Source of the DNA: Acidimicrobiia bacterium | Lineage (GTDB): Bacteria; Actinomycetota; Acidimicrobiia; Spongiisociales; UBA5794 | Length of the DNA stretch: 7,133 bases | Reading direction: 5' to 3' | NCBI GenBank assembly: GCA_013001485.1 | Contig: JABDMN010000087.1 | Location: 1 to 7,133, forward strand | Shown: in pieces, positions 1 through 6,507 of the stretch | Numbering within the stretch: position 1 is the stretch's first letter | Layout: every line of letters starts with the position of its first letter | Notes under the pieces: model-generated | What the model saw: the letters and a program-made list of their open reading frames with translations, nothing else | Told to the model about the DNA's origin: nothing | The model's database searches: none | Translations under genes and position numbers: made by a program

Positions 1-1500
1 GAGCTCGGAATGGTCAGCCGTGCGCAGCTGCTCGAGCAGGCCCTCGAACCGCTCGGTGGAAGTGGGGACGACGAGTTCCTCGGCGCGAACGGCATCGGAT
101 GCATCAGACGCCTTCTGCCTGGCGACCTTCTCGTTCTTGACCACCTCGAACATGTCGCCGGCAGCGGGTACGTCATCCCAGCCCATGACAAGGACTGGTG
201 TCGCGGGACCGGCGCTCTTCACTTGCTGACCGTTCTCGTCGAACATCGCCCGAACGCGGCCCGATACGGTCCCGGCGACGAGGGCGTCGCCCCGCGCCAG
301 TGTTCCCCTCTGCACGATGACCGTGGCGGTGGGCCCTCGCCCAACTTCGAGTTGCGACTCGATGACGGTGCCGATGGCCGGCGCCTTGGGGTTGGCGGTG
401 AGCTCCTCGACCTGAGCCGTCAGAGAGATGAGCTCCAACAGGTCGTCGATGCCGTCGCCATTGAGCGCCGAGATCTCGACGTTCGACACGTCGCCACCGA
501 GTTCTTCGACAACGATGTTGTGCTGAGTGAGGTTGGCCCGAACGTTGTAGGGGTCGGCTGCGGGCAAGTCCATCTTGTTGATAGCGACGATGATCGGGAC
601 CTCGGCAGCCTGGGCATGGCTGATTGCCTCCGCGGTTTGTGGCATGACGCCGTCGTCGGCGGCCACCACGATGATGGCGATGTCGGTGACCACGGCACCG
701 CGGGCCCGCAGCGCAGTGAAGGCCTCGTGTCCCGGAGTGTCGATGAACGTGATCGGATGACCGTCGTGGGCAACCTGATAGGCACCGATGTGCTGGGTGA
801 TCCCGCCTGCCTCACCTGCAATGACGTTCGCTTTGCGGATCGTGTCGAGCAACTGGGTCTTGCCGTGGTCGACGTGACCCATGATCGTCACGACCGGGGG
901 CCTCTCGACAAGCGATGCCGGGTCGTCTTCATACGCGACGAGTGACCGCTTGTCGACGGCCTCCTCTTCGACGGCCTCGGACTCTTCGACCAGGATCTCG
1001 TATCCCATCGCTTTGCCGAGCTTCTCGAGGATGTGCCCGGGCACGGGTCCCGAGGCCGGCACCATCTCGCCCATGGCCATCATCTCGCGGACCAGGGTCC
1101 CGGTGCGCTCCCCCATCAGCCGCGCCAATCGCTCCACGGTGACTCCGTGCTCGACGATGAGAATGCTCTCGTCTTCGTCCTCGGGCTCTGGCTCTCCTTC
1201 GGCCATCGCCTGCGGCGGGGTGTCGTCTTCGGCGACCTCGGGCTCTGGCTCCTCGACGGCGACCGGTTCCTCGACGTCATCGGGGGCCGCGGAATCGGCT
1301 GCCGGTTCCGGCGCCGGTTCAGGTTCTGGTTCTGGAGCGGAGGTCTCTTCTTCGAGAGACATCCGGTAGATGGCCTCGTCCTCTTCTGAGACACCGCTCG
1401 AGGCCGTCTTCACCTCGATGCCAAGGGCCTGGAGGGCCGCCAGCATCTCCTTCGACTCCAGCCCGAGTTCGCGGGCAAGCTCGTAAACGCGTTTCGCCAC
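1..1500 (-). CDS. infB: Translation initiation factor IF-2, partial (C-terminus beyond window start)
   Basis: IF-2 is the GTPase that places initiator tRNA on the 30S subunit and promotes 50S joining in the cytoplasm. Exactly 500 codons are visible, with no in-frame stop before the window edge. Reading from GTG at 1500-1498: an IF2_N helical domain at residues 1-50 (begins [14 protein letters not shown]), an acidic Glu/Pro linker at about 51-112, a second IF2_N-like domain at about 113-165, then the G domain from about 200. G1 is GHVDHGKT (208-215), G2 [10 protein letters not shown] (Thr235), G3 DTPG (254-257), G4 NKMD (308-311) and G5 SAL (344-346). Domain II follows from about 370. The rest of domain II/III and the fMet-tRNA-binding C2 domain are outside the window. 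The linker is short compared with many actinobacterial IF-2 proteins. The start lies 6 nt after the nusA stop, with GAGGAA at good spacing. Identity is certain; the start is very likely. Confidence 0.97.
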   Translation of the reverse strand, partial: MAKRVYELARELGLESKEMLAALQALGIEVKTASSGVSEEDEAIYRMSLEEETSAPEPEPEPAPEPAADSAAPDDVEEPVAVEEPEPEVAEDDTPPQAMAEGEPEPEDEDESILIVEHGVTVERLARLMGERTGTLVREMMAMGEMVPASGPVPGHILEKLGKAMGYEILVEESEAVEEEAVDKRSLVAYEDDPASLVERPPVVTIMGHVDHGKTQLLDTIRKANVIAGEAGGITQHIGAYQVAHDGHPITFIDTPGHEAFTALRARGAVVTDIAIIVVAADDGVMPQTAEAISHAQAAEVPIIVAINKMDLPAADPYNVRANLTQHNIVVEELGGDVSNVEISALNGDGIDDLLELISLTAQVEELTANPKAPAIGTVIESQLEVGRGPTATVIVQRGTLARGDALVAGTVSGRVRAMFDENGQQVKSAGPATPVLVMGWDDVPAAGDMFEVVKNEKVARQKASDASDAVRAEELVVPTSTERFEGLLEQLRTADHSEL

Positions 1501-1506
1501 TTGCTG

Positions 1507-2799
1507 CTATTCCTCGCTGTCGTCTGTCGGGGTGTCGGGAGCTTCCTCGGCATCGTCGACCGCTACGGCGTCAGCGTCGGTGGTCGGCTCGGCCGACGCT
1601 TCCTCAGCATCAGCGACCTCGGGCTCGCCCTCGGGGGCTGCCTCGGCGCCGTCGTCACCGACCTCGGCCTCACCCTCGGGCGCCGTAGCGTCAGCCGCAG
1701 CCTCTCCCTCAGCAGGAGCCTCGGCAGCATCATCGGTGGCGGTCTCACCTTCAGCAGGAGCTTCGGCACCGTCGGCGGCGGCCTCTGTCTCAGCGGGGGC
1801 CTCGGCTTCTTCGTCCTCAGGAACGATGCCAAGGTCCTCGCTCTCGGACTTGATGTCGACGCGGTATCCGGTGAGCTTGGCGGCGAGACGGGCGTTCTGC
1901 CCCTCGCGGCCGATGGCAAGCGAGAGCTGGTGGTCCGGGACGATAACCTCGGCAGTGCCGGTCTCTTCGTCGATCCGGACTTCCTTGACTCGGGCAGGGC
2001 TCAGGGCCTCGGTGATGAACTGTTGCTTGTTCTCACGCCACTCGACAATGTCGACCTTCTCGCCGCGCAGCTCGTTGACGACCTGCCGCACCCGTGAACC
2101 ACGGGCGCCGACGCAGGCGCCGACTGGATCGACGTTCGGGTCGGTCGAGGCAACGGCAATCTTGGTGCGGTGACCCGGCTCACGAGCGATGGCTTTGATC
2201 TCGACTTCGCCATCGACCAACTCGGGCACCTCGAGCTCGAACAACGATCGAATGAACTCGGGGTGACTGCGGCTGACAACGATCTGATGGCCCTTGCCTT
2301 CGTTGCGCACCTCGAGGATGTAGCCCTTCACACGATTCCCCCGGTCGAGGCGCTCGTAGGGAATGCGCTCGGATGCCGGCATGATCGCCTCAGCATCACC
2401 GAGGTCGAGAATGGCTGAGCGGTGATCCGACTGAGAGACGATGCCGGTCACAAGGTCGCCTTCGCGTCCCTCGTACAGGTCGAACACCTGATCGCGCTTG
2501 GCGTCACGAAGACGCTGCTGGATGACCTGCTTGGCGGTTTGTGCCGCGATCCGACCCATGTCCTCGGGAGTGTCCTCCCACTCACGGGTGACGTTCCCGT
2601 CCTCGTCGAGCTCCTGCCCGTAGACGGTGATCTCACCGGTGTCTGGGTCGATCGTGACTCGAGCCTCTTCGGCTGCTCCTGGAGTTCTCTTGTAGGCGGA
2701 GACGAGCGCGTTGGCGAGCGCGTCGAGAATGGTCTCGGCAGGGACGCCCTTCTCACGCTCAAGTAGCTCGAGGGCCTCCATCAGGTTGTAGTCCATCAT
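1507..2799 (-). CDS. nusA: Transcription termination/antitermination factor NusA with acidic C-terminal tail
   Basis: NusA binds RNA polymerase and nascent RNA and modulates pausing, intrinsic termination and antitermination. The 430-residue product has the RNAP-binding N-terminal domain (about 1-110, opening DYNLMEALELLEREKGV), an S1 domain (about 113-178), KH1 with GARG loop at 231-234 (core VGARGSRV) and KH2 with GREG at 297-300 (LAIGREGQNARLAAKLTG). The conserved core stops near residue 325. About 105 low-complexity Ala/Glu/Asp/Pro residues follow, strongly acidic, with repeats of the EAPAEGE type. The acidic AR1/AR2 repeats of E. coli NusA are not recognisable. The first ATG (2799-2797) overlaps the rimP stop; the second (2796-2794) is 6 nt from the weak GAAAGAG and fits the usual family start, so the protein may be 429 residues. 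It ends TAG 6 nt before infB; the usual ylxR is absent. Confidence 0.97.
   Translation of the reverse strand: MMDYNLMEALELLEREKGVPAETILDALANALVSAYKRTPGAAEEARVTIDPDTGEITVYGQELDEDGNVTREWEDTPEDMGRIAAQTAKQVIQQRLRDAKRDQVFDLYEGREGDLVTGIVSQSDHRSAILDLGDAEAIMPASERIPYERLDRGNRVKGYILEVRNEGKGHQIVVSRSHPEFIRSLFELEVPELVDGEVEIKAIAREPGHRTKIAVASTDPNVDPVGACVGARGSRVRQVVNELRGEKVDIVEWRENKQQFITEALSPARVKEVRIDEETGTAEVIVPDHQLSLAIGREGQNARLAAKLTGYRVDIKSESEDLGIVPEDEEAEAPAETEAAADGAEAPAEGETATDDAAEAPAEGEAAADATAPEGEAEVGDDGAEAAPEGEPEVADAEEASAEPTTDADAVAVDDAEEAPDTPTDDSEE
1510..1515 (-). promoter_or_regulatory. Shine-Dalgarno sequence of infB inside the end of nusA
   Basis: GAGGAA on the minus strand ends 9 nt before the GTG at 1500-1498. 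It forms the last two sense codons (Glu-Glu) of nusA, so ribosomes finishing nusA sit on the infB initiation region. This supports GTG as the infB start and suggests translational coupling. Confidence 0.7.
1709..1800 (-). repeat. Imperfect tandem repeat in the nusA tail (about 39-42 bp units)
   Basis: On the plus strand TCAGCAGGAGC begins at 1709 and again at 1751, and a variant TCAGCGGGGGC begins at 1790. The spacings of 42 and 39 bp are multiples of three, so the units keep the nusA frame. They encode acidic units around EAPAEGE. Such in-frame repeats can change in number by slippage or recombination without disrupting the gene. Confidence 0.6.
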
Positions 2800-3278
2800 G
2801 TGCTCTTTCGTTTCGCCTTCTCCCAGGTGAACACAGTGGCGGCGCTCTTCACATCGCTGAACGCGATGCGTCGCACCGTCCCGTCCACCTGGACAGAGAA
2901 GCCGGTCTCATCCGCTTCTTCGAGAACGCCCCGGTGCGACCTTTCGCCATCGATGGGCACGGAGGTCTTCACCTTGACCTCCCTGCCCACCGACTTGCGG
3001 TAGTGCGCCGGTCTGCGGAGCTTGCGCTCCAGCCCGGGCGAGGACACCTCCAGCGTGTACGAATCAGACAGCACGTCCTCGTCATCGAGCAACGGGCCGA
3101 GGCCCTTCGAGAGACCAGCGATGCGGTCCAGCGCGACGCCATCTTCGGCATCAACGATGACCCTCAGCACCCGTCCCTTGCCCTGACCGACGAGCACGAC
3201 ATCGTCGAGCTCGACACCCTCGGCAGAGACGTATCCCTCGAGCAGCGTCCAGAGGCGATCACCGACCTCAACGGTCAC
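2796..3278 (-). CDS. rimP: Ribosome maturation factor RimP
   Basis: RimP (DUF150/YhbC family) assists late assembly of the 30S subunit. The product has the alpha/beta N-terminal domain and the family signature EVSSPGLERKL at about residues 77-87, followed by an SH3-like C-terminal domain ending with the usual FSDVKSAATVFTWEK pattern. The predicted length of 160 residues is normal. I chose GTG at 3278-3276 because a near-perfect AAGGAGGT lies just upstream, with 5 nt between AGGAGG and GTG. The in-frame GTG at 3284 (162 residues) overlaps that Shine-Dalgarno sequence and is unlikely. The TGA stop at 2798-2796 overlaps the nusA ATG, implying coupled translation. It is probably the first gene of a rimP-nusA-infB transcript; a candidate -10 box and a hairpin lie just upstream. 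Confidence 0.95.
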   Translation of the reverse strand: MTVEVGDRLWTLLEGYVSAEGVELDDVVLVGQGKGRVLRVIVDAEDGVALDRIAGLSKGLGPLLDDEDVLSDSYTLEVSSPGLERKLRRPAHYRKSVGREVKVKTSVPIDGERSHRGVLEEADETGFSVQVDGTVRRIAFSDVKSAATVFTWEKAKRKST

Positions 3279-3282
3279 GAGC

Positions 3283-3290
3283 ACCTCCTT
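3283..3290 (-). promoter_or_regulatory. Strong Shine-Dalgarno sequence of rimP
   Basis: AAGGAGGT on the minus strand is close to a perfect anti-16S match. It sets the rimP start at GTG 3278-3276, not at the GTG of 3284 that lies within it. It is the strongest ribosome binding site in the window. Confidence 0.85.
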
Positions 3291-3303
3291 CGTCCACGCA
3301 AGA

Positions 3304-3323
3304 GGGCGGGCACAAGCCCGCCC
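3304..3323 (-). terminator. Perfect GC-rich hairpin between proS and rimP (terminator or leader attenuator)
   Basis: The minus strand reads GGGCGGGC, loop TTGT, GCCCGCCC: an 8-bp perfect stem with a 4-nt loop. Only a short, weak pyrimidine tract (TCTTGC) follows on the minus strand. The hairpin lies 66 nt after the proS stop and 25 nt before the rimP GTG. It may end proS transcripts, as GC-rich terminators with poor U tails can in high-GC bacteria, or it may sit in the 5' leader of rimP-nusA-infB if transcription starts at the candidate -10 box upstream. The structure is clear from the sequence; its role is inference. Confidence 0.55.
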
Positions 3324-3349
3324 CGCGAAGCGTTCTCAATTGCGCCAAC

Positions 3350-3355
3350 ACTATA
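3350..3355 (-). promoter_or_regulatory. Candidate -10 box for rimP-nusA-infB
   Basis: TATAGT on the minus strand differs from the sigma-70 consensus TATAAT at one position and stands out in a GC-rich intergenic region. No good -35 hexamer is seen 16-18 nt upstream. If used, transcription would start near 3343, giving a leader of roughly 65 nt that contains the 3304-3323 hairpin and the Shine-Dalgarno sequence. Confidence 0.35.
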
Positions 3356-3388
3356 CAGCCGGGATGGAGCCTGATTCCCTGCCGGGAT

Positions 3389-5101
3389 TCAGGCGCGAGC
3401 GGCAACGACCCGGTCGGTTGTTGCAGCCACGGCATCATCCACCGGCACCAAGCCGGACTCCCCTGTTGCCCGGTCGCTGTACTCGACCATTCCGTCTGCG
3501 AGGCCTCGCGGCCCCACCGTGAGGCGCAGCGGGATGCCCACCAGTTCCGCATCGTTGAACTTCACGCCGGGACGCTCATCGCGATCATCGAGGATCACGT
3601 CGATCCCGGCTGCAAGCAACTCTTCGTAGATCCGGTCACCGACTGCGGCGGGTTCATCTTCTTCAGGCTTCAGCACGGTGATCACAACCTCGAACGGCGC
3701 GATCGACATTGGCCAGGTGATGCCCTTGTCGTCATGGTGGCTCTCGACGGCGGCTGCCATTGCCCGCTCCAGACCGATGCCGTACGAGCCCATGATGATT
3801 GTCACCGGCTCGCCCTCGGCATCGAGAACCGTGGCCCCCAGGGCCTCTGTGTACCTCCGGCCGAGCTTGAAGATGTGGCCGACTTCGATGGCCTTGAACC
3901 GCTCGAGTCCGGTCCCGCACTCGATGCACGGCTCGTCGGCAAGGATCTCCCGAAGGTTCGCCCACTCCCCGACGCCGATGTCGCGATCGACGTCGACGCC
4001 ACGAACGTGGAAGTCGTTCTCGTTCGCGCCCGTGGTCATGTTGGAGCGACCGCGAAGCGCGCTGTCGGCAATCACCCGCACCCCCGACACGCCGACGGCG
4101 CCAAGGCTTCCGGCGTCGGCTCCCAGCAGGTCCTTGATCTCGTCAGCATGGGCGGGGCGGAACTCGCCTGCTCCGGTGGCGTCCTGGAGCTTCTGCTCAA
4201 CGAGGTTGTGGTCGCCACGCAACAGGACCAACGCTGGCTCGCCATCGAGCAGGTAGACGAGCGTCTTGATCTGTTGGTTGCCGGACGCACCGCCTTCGAA
4301 CACCTCGAGGTCGGCAATGGTGCGGACGCCGGGCGTCGCGAACTTCTCGGGGGCTTCAGGCCCTGGTTCGTCAGTGACGTCGGGCACCTGGGCATCTGCT
4401 CGCTCCAGGTTGGCGGCGTAGTCACAGTTCGGACACCTGATGACGTCGTCCTCTCCGGCTTCGGCCGCGACCATGAACTCCACCGAGTCGCTGCCGCCCA
4501 TGGCTCCCGACGACGCCTGTACCGGGATCGCATCGAGCCCGAGGCGGGAGAAGATCCGGGTGTAGGCCTCGTGATGCCGATCGAATGCCGAGTCGAGGCC
4601 GCCCTCTTCGAGGTCCAGTGTGTAGGAGTCCTTCATCGTGAACTCTCGCACCCGCAAGAGACCCGACTTGGGACGTGGCTCGTCGCGGAACTTGGTCTGG
4701 ATCTGGTACCAGATCTGCGGCAACTGCCGATAGGACTTCAGCTCGGTCGCGAGGCTCGCAAAGACCTCCTCATGGGTGAACCCGAGGGCGATGTCGGCGC
4801 TCTTGCGATCGACAACGTGGAACATCTCATCACCGATCATGTCCCAGCGACCGGTCTTCTTCCACAGCTCGCCAGGGTGGAGCGCAGGGAGGTGGAACTG
4901 CTGGCCGCCGATGGCGTCCATCTCCTCGGAGATGATGTTCCACACCTTCGACCGCACCCGGTAGGCCAGTGGGAGCAGCGAGTACACCCCGGCCATCAGC
5001 TGACGGATGTAACCGGCGCGAACCAACAGCCGGTGGCTGATCGCCTCCGCATCGGAGGGATCGTCACGCAGAGTCGGGATGTGGGCTTGGGACCAACGCA
5101 T
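3389..5101 (-). CDS. proS: Prolyl-tRNA synthetase, bacterial type with INS editing domain
   Basis: ProRS is a class II synthetase that charges tRNA-Pro with proline using ATP in the cytosol. The 570-residue product is full length for the bacterial type. The start MRWSQAHIPTLRDDP matches the usual family N-terminus. Motif 1 lies near 36-48, motif 2 near 137-160 (FRDEPRPKSGLLR then REFTMKDSY), motif 3 at 438-451 (GSYGIGLERAMAA), and the anticodon-binding domain covers about 465-570 (DDRDERPGVKFNDAELVGIP). The INS (YbaK-like) domain that deacylates Ala-tRNA-Pro fills about 225-390; Lys279 in NQQIKTLVYLL fits the position of the known editing lysine. CxxC pairs at 223/226 and 392/395 flank it. 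ATG at 5101-5099 has no Shine-Dalgarno sequence, but a TANNNT box lies 8 nt upstream. The gene follows the protease gene after 42 nt and ends with TGA 110 nt before rimP. Confidence 0.97.
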   Translation of the reverse strand: MRWSQAHIPTLRDDPSDAEAISHRLLVRAGYIRQLMAGVYSLLPLAYRVRSKVWNIISEEMDAIGGQQFHLPALHPGELWKKTGRWDMIGDEMFHVVDRKSADIALGFTHEEVFASLATELKSYRQLPQIWYQIQTKFRDEPRPKSGLLRVREFTMKDSYTLDLEEGGLDSAFDRHHEAYTRIFSRLGLDAIPVQASSGAMGGSDSVEFMVAAEAGEDDVIRCPNCDYAANLERADAQVPDVTDEPGPEAPEKFATPGVRTIADLEVFEGGASGNQQIKTLVYLLDGEPALVLLRGDHNLVEQKLQDATGAGEFRPAHADEIKDLLGADAGSLGAVGVSGVRVIADSALRGRSNMTTGANENDFHVRGVDVDRDIGVGEWANLREILADEPCIECGTGLERFKAIEVGHIFKLGRRYTEALGATVLDAEGEPVTIIMGSYGIGLERAMAAAVESHHDDKGITWPMSIAPFEVVITVLKPEEDEPAAVGDRIYEELLAAGIDVILDDRDERPGVKFNDAELVGIPLRLTVGPRGLADGMVEYSDRATGESGLVPVDDAVAATTDRVVAARA

Positions 5102-5109
5102 GGGCGGCG

Positions 5110-5115
5110 AGTCTA
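5110..5115 (-). promoter_or_regulatory. Possible -10 box for leaderless proS mRNA
   Basis: TAGACT on the minus strand fits TANNNT and ends 8 nt before the proS ATG, the spacing expected if transcription starts at or next to the A of the ATG. The absence of any Shine-Dalgarno match before proS is consistent with a leaderless message. No convincing -35 element is seen, so this is only suggestive. Confidence 0.25.
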
Positions 5116-5143
5116 CCGATGCCCAGACCGGCCCCGGTGATGG

Positions 5144-6505
5144 TCAGTTCTCAACCGTTACGAAGTAGGCGCCGGGGCCGGTGAGGTCGAGGTCCTCGAC
5201 CACGACGAGGAACTCGCCCGTCTCGTCCGCAGTGAATGTGACCCGCGGGTTCCACCCGAACAGGCCACCGCCACGGTCAGCATCAAACGCCTTGGCCTCG
5301 GCGAAGTTGTCAGCAGTGTCGATGGTGAGGCTGGGATCGAACGCCACGGAGTCGACCTCGATGGTGACGGCCTGACCCTTGATCAACTCGATGGTGAACC
5401 AGTCGGATTCTCCCGGGTAGTCGATGGACCCGGCGACGGTCTCTCCTCGCGTCAGCGCCTGGCCGTCGTCCTCATCCACCCACCGAACCATGGGCACCGA
5501 GGATCGCACCGTGACTTCCTGAGCTTCGATCCCCAGCGACCTCACTTCGATGAAGTGAGGGGCATCGAGACTCACCCTGAACAGGACTTCCTGGAACGGC
5601 TCACCATCTGCCGATGACGCTTCGATGAAGGAATCAGCGGCGATGACGGCGAGGGCGACTTCGCCGGTGGAGCGAACCGACGTGACGACGTCGACAAAGA
5701 CCGACGGCTCGATCACGTAGGCCACCGAGGCGTAGAAATGCTCGAGGACCGCGACGTCTTCGGTGACCTCGCCACCCTCGGGAGGGAGGCGGTCGCCGAG
5801 GCCACCAACGTCCTCGCCAGACAGCAGCCGTCGCACTCGTTCCTCGACATCGTCGATGGCAGCCGAGAGACCGAACTCGCCGCCCAGAAGGAAGTTGGTG
5901 AGCCCGACGACCTCACCGGATGCCGACACGACCGCACCACCGGACTGGCCCCCGATGGTGGTGGCGTCGGTCTGGACGAACGACCAATCGACAGGGTTCC
6001 ACTCCCGCAGCCGGGAAACGATGCCCTGAGAGATGGTCGGTTGTGGGAAGGCGTCGGTCTCCCCCGGGTAACCGATGAGGAACACCGGCGATCCGGGCTC
6101 GAGCGCCGACGGATCACCGATGACAGCAGGACTCGGAAGCCCGGCCATTGCCGACACATCGATAACTGCGATATCCGAGATCGGATCGGCAGCCACGACT
6201 CGAGCCCGTCGCCGTTCTGCCCCGTTGGGGAATACGACGCGAACGTCCCGTTCCGGCCACACCACATGGGCAGCTGTGAGGACCATGCCCCCTTCGACGA
6301 GGATCCCGCTCCCCGTGCCCACACCAGTCTCGATGAACGCGAGCGCGGGCGAGGCCTCCTCGAACACCGCGGCCGGATCGACGGAGACCGTCGCCAACAT
6401 CGTGGTCGTCGTCGGTTCTTGTGTGGTCGTCGTCGAAGACTGGGGCGACTCAGCTCCGGTACATGCAGCCGCCACGACAATCAGAACGAGAAGCAAACGG
6501 CGCAC
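5144..6505 (-). CDS. Predicted secreted lipoprotein, trypsin-like serine protease with C-terminal PPC-like domain
   Basis: This looks like an envelope S1-family (HtrA/DegP-like) protease of 453 residues. Numbering from GTG 6505-6503: signal peptide at 1-14 (MRRLLLVLIVVAAA) with likely lipidated Cys15, a Ser/Thr/Pro-rich linker to about 35, then the peptidase domain at about 45-230. Triad candidates are His80 (TAAHVV), Asp111 (SDIAVIDV) and Ser188 (GGQSGGAV), with GTGSGILVEGG before the His. No PDZ domain is seen. Residues about 245-340 are beta-rich and unassigned. Residues about 355-453 resemble a bacterial pre-peptidase C-terminal domain (GESDWFTIELIKGQAVTIEV, FDPSLTI, ending in GPGAYFVTVE). 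GAAGG-like GAAGG at 6515-6519 is 9 nt from this GTG but only 3 nt from an alternative TTG at 6511, so GTG is preferred. The start is 2 nt after the ispG stop, so co-transcription is likely. Substrate unknown. Confidence 0.85.
   Translation of the reverse strand: MRRLLLVLIVVAAACTGAESPQSSTTTTQEPTTTTMLATVSVDPAAVFEEASPALAFIETGVGTGSGILVEGGMVLTAAHVVWPERDVRVVFPNGAERRRARVVAADPISDIAVIDVSAMAGLPSPAVIGDPSALEPGSPVFLIGYPGETDAFPQPTISQGIVSRLREWNPVDWSFVQTDATTIGGQSGGAVVSASGEVVGLTNFLLGGEFGLSAAIDDVEERVRRLLSGEDVGGLGDRLPPEGGEVTEDVAVLEHFYASVAYVIEPSVFVDVVTSVRSTGEVALAVIAADSFIEASSADGEPFQEVLFRVSLDAPHFIEVRSLGIEAQEVTVRSSVPMVRWVDEDDGQALTRGETVAGSIDYPGESDWFTIELIKGQAVTIEVDSVAFDPSLTIDTADNFAEAKAFDADRGGGLFGWNPRVTFTADETGEFLVVVEDLDLTGPGAYFVTVEN
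5540..5560. repeat. Perfect 9-bp inverted repeat inside the protease gene
   Basis: CCTCACTTC, spacer GAT, GAAGTGAGG form a perfect 9-bp stem with a 3-nt loop on either strand. It encodes part of the beta-rich middle region (PHFIEVR). No T tract follows on either side, so it is not a typical intrinsic terminator. It may be chance or a local mRNA structure. Confidence 0.5.
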
Positions 6506-6507
6506 GA

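Larger units (their letters stand above)
3279..3388. other. 110-nt proS-rimP intergenic region, the longest in the window
   Basis: This gap holds the candidate TATAGT box, the 8-bp GC hairpin and the rimP Shine-Dalgarno sequence. It also has a short direct repeat GCCGGGAT on the plus strand at 3358-3365 and 3381-3388 (23-bp period), which might be chance or an operator half-site pair. No small ORF or tRNA is evident. Its base composition around 3335-3356 is the most AT-rich part of the gap, consistent with a promoter. Confidence 0.5.

Noticed and set aside
420..821. Minus-strand open frame of 133 codons inside infB
   Set aside because: It is in a different frame from IF-2 and yields an Arg/Ser-rich product without motifs; the IF-2 frame is continuous through this stretch.
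10..945. Plus-strand open frame of 311 codons opposite infB
   Set aside because: The minus-strand frame here encodes the IF-2 G domain with all GTPase motifs. The plus-strand product has no family features.
1501..2173. Plus-strand frames rich in Gly/Leu or Ser/Ala opposite the nusA tail
   Set aside because: The repetitive look is the complement of the Ala/Glu repeats in NusA. There is no ribosome binding site or independent sign of a gene.
4700..4715. Perfect 16-bp palindrome GATCTGGTACCAGATC
   Set aside because: It encodes the conserved ProRS segment QIWYQI in proS, so the symmetry follows from the protein sequence and is probably not an operator.
5127..5138. Small inverted repeat ACCGG-CC-CCGGT in the protease-proS gap
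   Set aside because: The arms are only 5 bp with a 2-nt loop and no T tract follows, so it does not support a terminator call.
3734..5140. Plus-strand open frame of 468 codons opposite proS
   Set aside because: It lies entirely antisense to a certain, conserved gene. Its product has no recognisable motif, and long antisense frames are expected in high-GC DNA with strong third-position bias.
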